DNA from: Mycobacterium sp. ITM-2016-00316
Lineage (GTDB): Bacteria; Actinomycetota; Actinomycetes; Mycobacteriales; Mycobacteriaceae
Direction: 5' to 3'
NCBI RefSeq assembly: GCF_002968335.2
Contig: NZ_CP134398.1
Coordinates: forward strand, 5,704,001 to 5,768,000
DNA: 64,000 nt
Under the pieces are notes generated by a model that saw only the letters and a program-made list of their open reading frames with translations, searched no databases and had not been told where the DNA came from. Made by a program: the position numbers and the translations under genes. Each line of letters begins with the position of its first letter. The first letter of the stretch is position 1. Shown piece after piece: positions 60,822 through 64,000 of this stretch.

Positions 60822-61565
60822 TCACATCACTGCTCCACCGTTGACACCGAGCGTCTGGCCGGTGATGAACTTGGCCTCCTCGGAGCACAGGAAGGCCACC
60901 GCCGCGGCGATATCGTCCCCGGTGCCGAGGTGGCCGACCGGGATGTTCGCCGCGATCTCCTCGTTGCTCTTGAGGTATCCGGCGGCCTGACCCGCATGCT
61001 GCATGGGGGTTTCGATGCCCGAAGGGGGGATGTTGTTGACCGTGATGCCGCGGGCTGCGTACTCGCGGGCCAACGACTTGGTCAGCGTCAGCAGCGCGCC
61101 CTTCGAGGCCGCATAGTGAGCGGCGAACGGCGAACCCCGCTGTGCGCTCGACGACGAGATCATCACGATGCGACCCCAGCTGGCCGCCACCATGTCCGGC
61201 AGCGCGGCCTGACAACAGTGGAACGTGCCGGTGAGGTTCACCTCGATGATCCGCGTCCACGAATCGGCAGTGATCTCCTCGAACGGCGCAAATCCGAACA
61301 GCCCCGCACTGGTGACCAGGATCTCGATCGGGCCCAGTTCACTGCGGATCTTGGCGTAGGCGTCGTCGACGGCGGCCCGGTCGGAGACGTCACCGGCCAC
61401 GGCCACCGCGGTGATTCCCTCGGCACGCAGCTCTTCGGTGACACGTTGGGCCGCTCGCGCATTCACATCGAAGACGGCGACCTGGTGGCCGCGCCTGCCC
61501 AGCTCGTGACAGGTGGCCTCACCCATCCCGGATGCTCCGCCGGTCACCACTGCAACGCGACTCAT
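60822..61565 (-). CDS. SDR in oxygenase operon
   Basis: A 247-residue FabG-like SDR. TGGASGMG binds NAD(P), SAG replaces NAG, Ser in SSSSAQRGS and YAASK complete the site, and the C-terminus is GQTLGVNGGAVM. AGGAGG precedes its ATG. It sits 16 bp before the Rieske oxygenase start and 15 bp after the reductase stop, so it likely oxidises a dihydrodiol or hydroxylated product, or supplies its precursor. Confidence 0.9.
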   Translation of the reverse strand: MSRVAVVTGGASGMGEATCHELGRRGHQVAVFDVNARAAQRVTEELRAEGITAVAVAGDVSDRAAVDDAYAKIRSELGPIEILVTSAGLFGFAPFEEITADSWTRIIEVNLTGTFHCCQAALPDMVAASWGRIVMISSSSAQRGSPFAAHYAASKGALLTLTKSLAREYAARGITVNNIPPSGIETPMQHAGQAAGYLKSNEEIAANIPVGHLGTGDDIAAAVAFLCSEEAKFITGQTLGVNGGAVM

Positions 61566-61580
61566 CGCATCCTCCTGTTG

Positions 61581-62627
61581 TCACTCATAGACGAACCGAA
61601 TGGTCGGACTGGTGGGGATCGCCTGGCAGGTGACCACCAGACCCTCGGCGACTTCGTCCTCGTCGAGGGCATCGTTGTTCAGCAGCCGGGCCTCGCCCTC
61701 GGTCACCTGCGCGATACACGTCCCGCACGAACCTGTTTCGCAGGATGAGGGCGCCTTGAGTCCGGCCATCCGGGCCATCTGCAACAAGGTGTGCCCGGCG
61801 CGATAGTCCACGGTGACCGTTTCCCGGTCCAGTTCGATCGTCACGGTCTCGGTCACCGGGGCGCCGGGCGACGCGGTCGGTACCGGCGCCACAGTGAAAC
61901 GCTCCAGATGCACCTGCTCCGCCGGGACGCCGGCGGCCAGCAGTGCCTGCTCGACGGTATCCATGAAGGGGCCAGGGCCGCAGATGAAACAGTCCGCGTC
62001 GGTGCCGGTCTCGGCGATGAAGGCGGCGATCTTGTCCGCGGTCACCACACCCTGCTCGACGTCGAGGTGGTGCTGAAGTCCGAAGCGGTCACCGTGCTCG
62101 TCGACGAGGCCGTCGAGGGCCTCCCGGAAGATGACCGACTTCACCTCACGATTGGCGTACAACAACCGCGCCCGGCCGGCGGACTCCGCCAACTCGGTCT
62201 GAATCAGCGAGAACACCGGCGTGATACCGCTTCCGCCGGCGAACGCCACCAGCTCACGCCCGTTGCCGGAGCGGACGAAGCGACCTTCGGGTGCCGCGAC
62301 ACTGATCCGATCTCCCGGTGAGGCATGGTCATTGAGCCAGTTGGACACCACACCGTCACGGTCACGCTTGACCGTGACCCGAAGATCCTGGTGCTTCACC
62401 GGTGAGGACGACATGGAATAGCAGCGGCGGTACTCCTGCCCGCCCACCTCGACGCGGAGCGCGAGGTACTGCCCGGCGCGATAGGCGAAGTGCTCGGCCA
62501 GCTGTGGGGGTACATCGAAGACGATCGAGATCGCATCGTCGGTCTCCCGCACCACCTCCTTGACCCGCAGCGACGTGAAACCGTCCGCGTCAGCGGTCTC
62601 GGCGGCAGCTTCGGTCGGGGAGATCAT
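61581..62627 (-). CDS. ferredoxin reductase with C-terminal [2Fe-2S] domain
   Basis: A 348-residue electron-transfer protein of the KshB/PaaE/HmpX order: FAD domain (YRRCYSMSSSP, near residue 65), NAD(P) domain (FAGGSGITPVFSLIQ, CGPGPFMDTV) and plant-type ferredoxin (CETGSCGTC and a later Cys in VVTCQA). It would donate electrons to the Rieske oxygenase encoded two genes on. Its leader has the MarR-type palindrome. Starts at ATG 62627. Confidence 0.92.
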   Translation of the reverse strand: MISPTEAAAETADADGFTSLRVKEVVRETDDAISIVFDVPPQLAEHFAYRAGQYLALRVEVGGQEYRRCYSMSSSPVKHQDLRVTVKRDRDGVVSNWLNDHASPGDRISVAAPEGRFVRSGNGRELVAFAGGSGITPVFSLIQTELAESAGRARLLYANREVKSVIFREALDGLVDEHGDRFGLQHHLDVEQGVVTADKIAAFIAETGTDADCFICGPGPFMDTVEQALLAAGVPAEQVHLERFTVAPVPTASPGAPVTETVTIELDRETVTVDYRAGHTLLQMARMAGLKAPSSCETGSCGTCIAQVTEGEARLLNNDALDEDEVAEGLVVTCQAIPTSPTIRFVYE

Positions 62628-62641
62628 CCCGACCAGGTTAT

Positions 62642-62671
62642 CAAGTACTTGTCATAGATCTCAAGTACTAG
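62642..62671. promoter_or_regulatory. two MarR-type operator sites
   Basis: CAAGTACTTG (62642-62651) is a perfect 10-bp palindrome and CAAGTACTAG (62662-62671) a near copy, spaced 20 bp so that both lie on the same DNA face. The second overlaps the marR stop. They precede the ferredoxin reductase gene by 15 bp and likely bind the MarR protein. Confidence 0.65.
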
Positions 62672-63132
62672 ACATCGGGATCGACGTGATCGGCGTACAG
62701 GGTGTGACCGGTGCCCTGCTCCACCACTTTCCCGAGTAGCGCACGCAGCTGTTCCTGCTCCTCGCGGTTGAGCACGCCGAACACCTTGTCGTGCGCCTCG
62801 ACGGCGTCGCTGACCACCGCCGCGGCGACCGCACGCCCCTCATCGGACAGGAACACCTGCAGGATGCGACCGTGTTGGGGATCCTGCTTGCGCTCCACGA
62901 GGCCGCGCTTCTCCAGAGCGGTGAGCGCCAGCTGCACGCCCTGCGGGGTGATCAAGAGCCGGCGCGCGAGTTCGGCCCCCGACAGGCCGGGCTGGTTGGT
63001 GAGCTGACGCAGCACGCCGATCTGCGCAGTGCTGACACCGTGCGGCTTGACCGCGTCGTTCACGGAGGTGAGCGAGAAGTAGAAGGCCTGCTTGAGCAGC
63101 CAAAGGATGTTGTCGGTGAGTTCGATGCTCAT
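62668..63132 (-). CDS. MarR-family regulator
   Basis: A 154-residue regulator. The winged helix includes LSGAELARRLLITPQGVQLALTALEKRGLVERKQDPQHGRILQVFL, with the wing Arg. MarR proteins release DNA on binding aromatic ligands. It is placed between the amidohydrolase and reductase genes, with two palindromic sites at its 3' end. ATG 63132 gives the usual family length; a longer open frame upstream is antisense or overlaps the amidohydrolase. The inducer is likely the pathway substrate. Confidence 0.92.
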   Translation of the reverse strand: MSIELTDNILWLLKQAFYFSLTSVNDAVKPHGVSTAQIGVLRQLTNQPGLSGAELARRLLITPQGVQLALTALEKRGLVERKQDPQHGRILQVFLSDEGRAVAAAVVSDAVEAHDKVFGVLNREEQEQLRALLGKVVEQGTGHTLYADHVDPDV

Positions 63133-63158
63133 CTGATCCCCATGATCCGCTCCACCCT

Positions 63159-64000
63159 CTAGCTCCGGACCACCACACCGTCCTTCATGACGAACCGGAC
63201 GTCCAGCGTGGCCGCGATATCCCGGGACACGTCGCCCGGTACCGCGATGATATCGGCCAGGTAGCCCGCGGCGAGCCGTCCCAGTTCGTGCTCGGCGTCG
63301 ATGAGTTCGGCGCTGACCACGGTCGCCGCCCTGATCGCCTGCATCGGGGTCATGCCGCGTTCCACCAGCGCACCGAGTTCCTTGGCATTCTGACCGTGCG
63401 GGATCGCCGGCGCGTCGGTGCCGCACGCGATGCGCACCCCGGCGGCGATCGCCTTGGGCAGCATCGCCTTCGCCTGCGGGAACACCTCAAGGGCCTTCTT
63501 GCGCAACTCCGGCGCGATGCGGTCGATCGCCATCGCGTCGGTGAGGTAGGTCGTCGACACCAGAAAAGTCCCGTGGTCGACCATCATCTGGATCGTCTCG
63601 TCGCTGGCGAGGAACCCGTGTTCGATACAGTCGATGCCGGCGCGGATACACGCCTGAATTGCTTTGTCGCCCACCGCATGCGCGGCCACTCGGACACCGG
63701 CTCGGTGTGCCTCGTCCGCGATGGCTTCGAACTCGGCATCCGAGTACTGTTGCGCACCCGGCGATGTGCTGTGCGACATCACCCCACCGGAGGCGGACAC
63801 CTTGATCAGCTTTGCGCCGTGCCTGATCTGGTAGCGCACGCAGGCGATGACGTCCGGCACGCCGTTGGCGATGCCCTCGGCCACCGACAGCGGCATCACA
63901 CCCGGCGCGAGTCGCTGAAACACGGTCGGATCGAGGTGCCCGCCATAGGGTGTGACGGCATGTCCGGCCGGCCAGATGCGCGGGCCGGGGTGCCAGCCCT
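63159..64000 (-). CDS. metal-dependent amidohydrolase, N-terminus beyond the window
   Basis: C-terminal 280 residues of an imidazolonepropionase/prolidase-like amidohydrolase. IWPAGHAVTPYGGH near the visible start, KLIKVSASGGV with the carboxylated-Lys segment, HAVGDKAI and CIEHGF hold metal-binding residues, and CGTDAP the final catalytic Asp. The C-terminal GRLAAGYLADIIAVPGD is typical. It heads or belongs to the MarR/oxygenase operon (26 bp before marR) and may hydrolyse an amide or lactam substrate. The frame is open to the window edge. Confidence 0.88.
   Translation of the reverse strand, partial: GWHPGPRIWPAGHAVTPYGGHLDPTVFQRLAPGVMPLSVAEGIANGVPDVIACVRYQIRHGAKLIKVSASGGVMSHSTSPGAQQYSDAEFEAIADEAHRAGVRVAAHAVGDKAIQACIRAGIDCIEHGFLASDETIQMMVDHGTFLVSTTYLTDAMAIDRIAPELRKKALEVFPQAKAMLPKAIAAGVRIACGTDAPAIPHGQNAKELGALVERGMTPMQAIRAATVVSAELIDAEHELGRLAAGYLADIIAVPGDVSRDIAATLDVRFVMKDGVVVRS

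Overview
This is a high-GC actinobacterial chromosome segment, most likely from a fast-growing Mycobacterium (Mycolicibacterium). The supporting signs are an MmpS/MmpL pair followed by DUF732 and DUF5078-type secreted proteins, an MPT63-like antigen, an FprA-type reductase behind a DtxR/IdeR-like box, a non-canonical mycobacterial MTHFR, a mycofactocin-type SDR, a CeoC-like TrkA protein, and a 13E12-type DUF222/HNH gene with a mycobacterial SOS box. No rRNA, tRNA, CRISPR array, insertion sequence or prophage is visible, and coding density is very high: no gene-free stretch exceeds about 210 bases.

Layout. 1-4.5 kb: a truncated cytochrome P450, a LacI regulator, an MHS-type MFS carrier, and TerC behind a yybP-ykoY (Mn2+) riboswitch. 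4.5-8.2 kb: a Rieske lipoprotein, a GtrA-like protein, an SDR, a membrane protein with a degenerate GGDEF domain, and a tiny exported peptide. 8-14.2 kb: a PucR regulator heads a minus-strand operon of two paralogous mini-membrane proteins and a dienelactone hydrolase; divergent from it are a CoA-acylating semialdehyde dehydrogenase (MmsA) and an omega-aminotransferase, together a beta-alanine/pyrimidine catabolic module. 14.2-18.2 kb: thioesterase, nitrobindin, serine hydrolase, CsbD, a cupin relic, DUF2795, MPT63-like and SRPBCC proteins. 18.3-28.7 kb: a heteromeric acyl-CoA dehydrogenase pair, a multicopper oxidase facing a NarL-type two-component system, a CaiB CoA-transferase divergent from an FMN reductase, an FAD oxidoreductase, a thioesterase and a FAH hydrolase.

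28.7-41.3 kb: HrpA helicase, an unknown protein, MTHFR, an alpha/beta hydrolase, FprA, then a butanediol/acetoin group (GAF regulator, acetoin reductase-like SDR, butanediol dehydrogenase) divergent from a flavin monooxygenase. 41.3-50.4 kb: the MmpS-MmpL-DUF732-DUF5078 operon with a divergent TetR, a mycofactocin-type SDR, and a K+/H+ antiporter with a TrkA protein. 50.5-57 kb: a translationally coupled trio, AveC-like membrane protein, NorQ/CbbQ ATPase and NorD/CbbO VWA protein, divergent from TetR, aldehyde dehydrogenase and SDR across a clean palindrome. 57-64 kb: a frameshifted SOS-type HNH gene, then a minus-strand catabolic operon (amidohydrolase, MarR, ferredoxin reductase, SDR, Rieske oxygenase, small protein, TauD dioxygenase).

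The two most interesting systems are the AveC-NorQ-NorD trio, which suggests a metallo-activation machine dedicated to an integral-membrane enzyme, and the MarR-controlled oxygenase operon, whose Rieske subunit has cysteine in place of the second cluster histidine.
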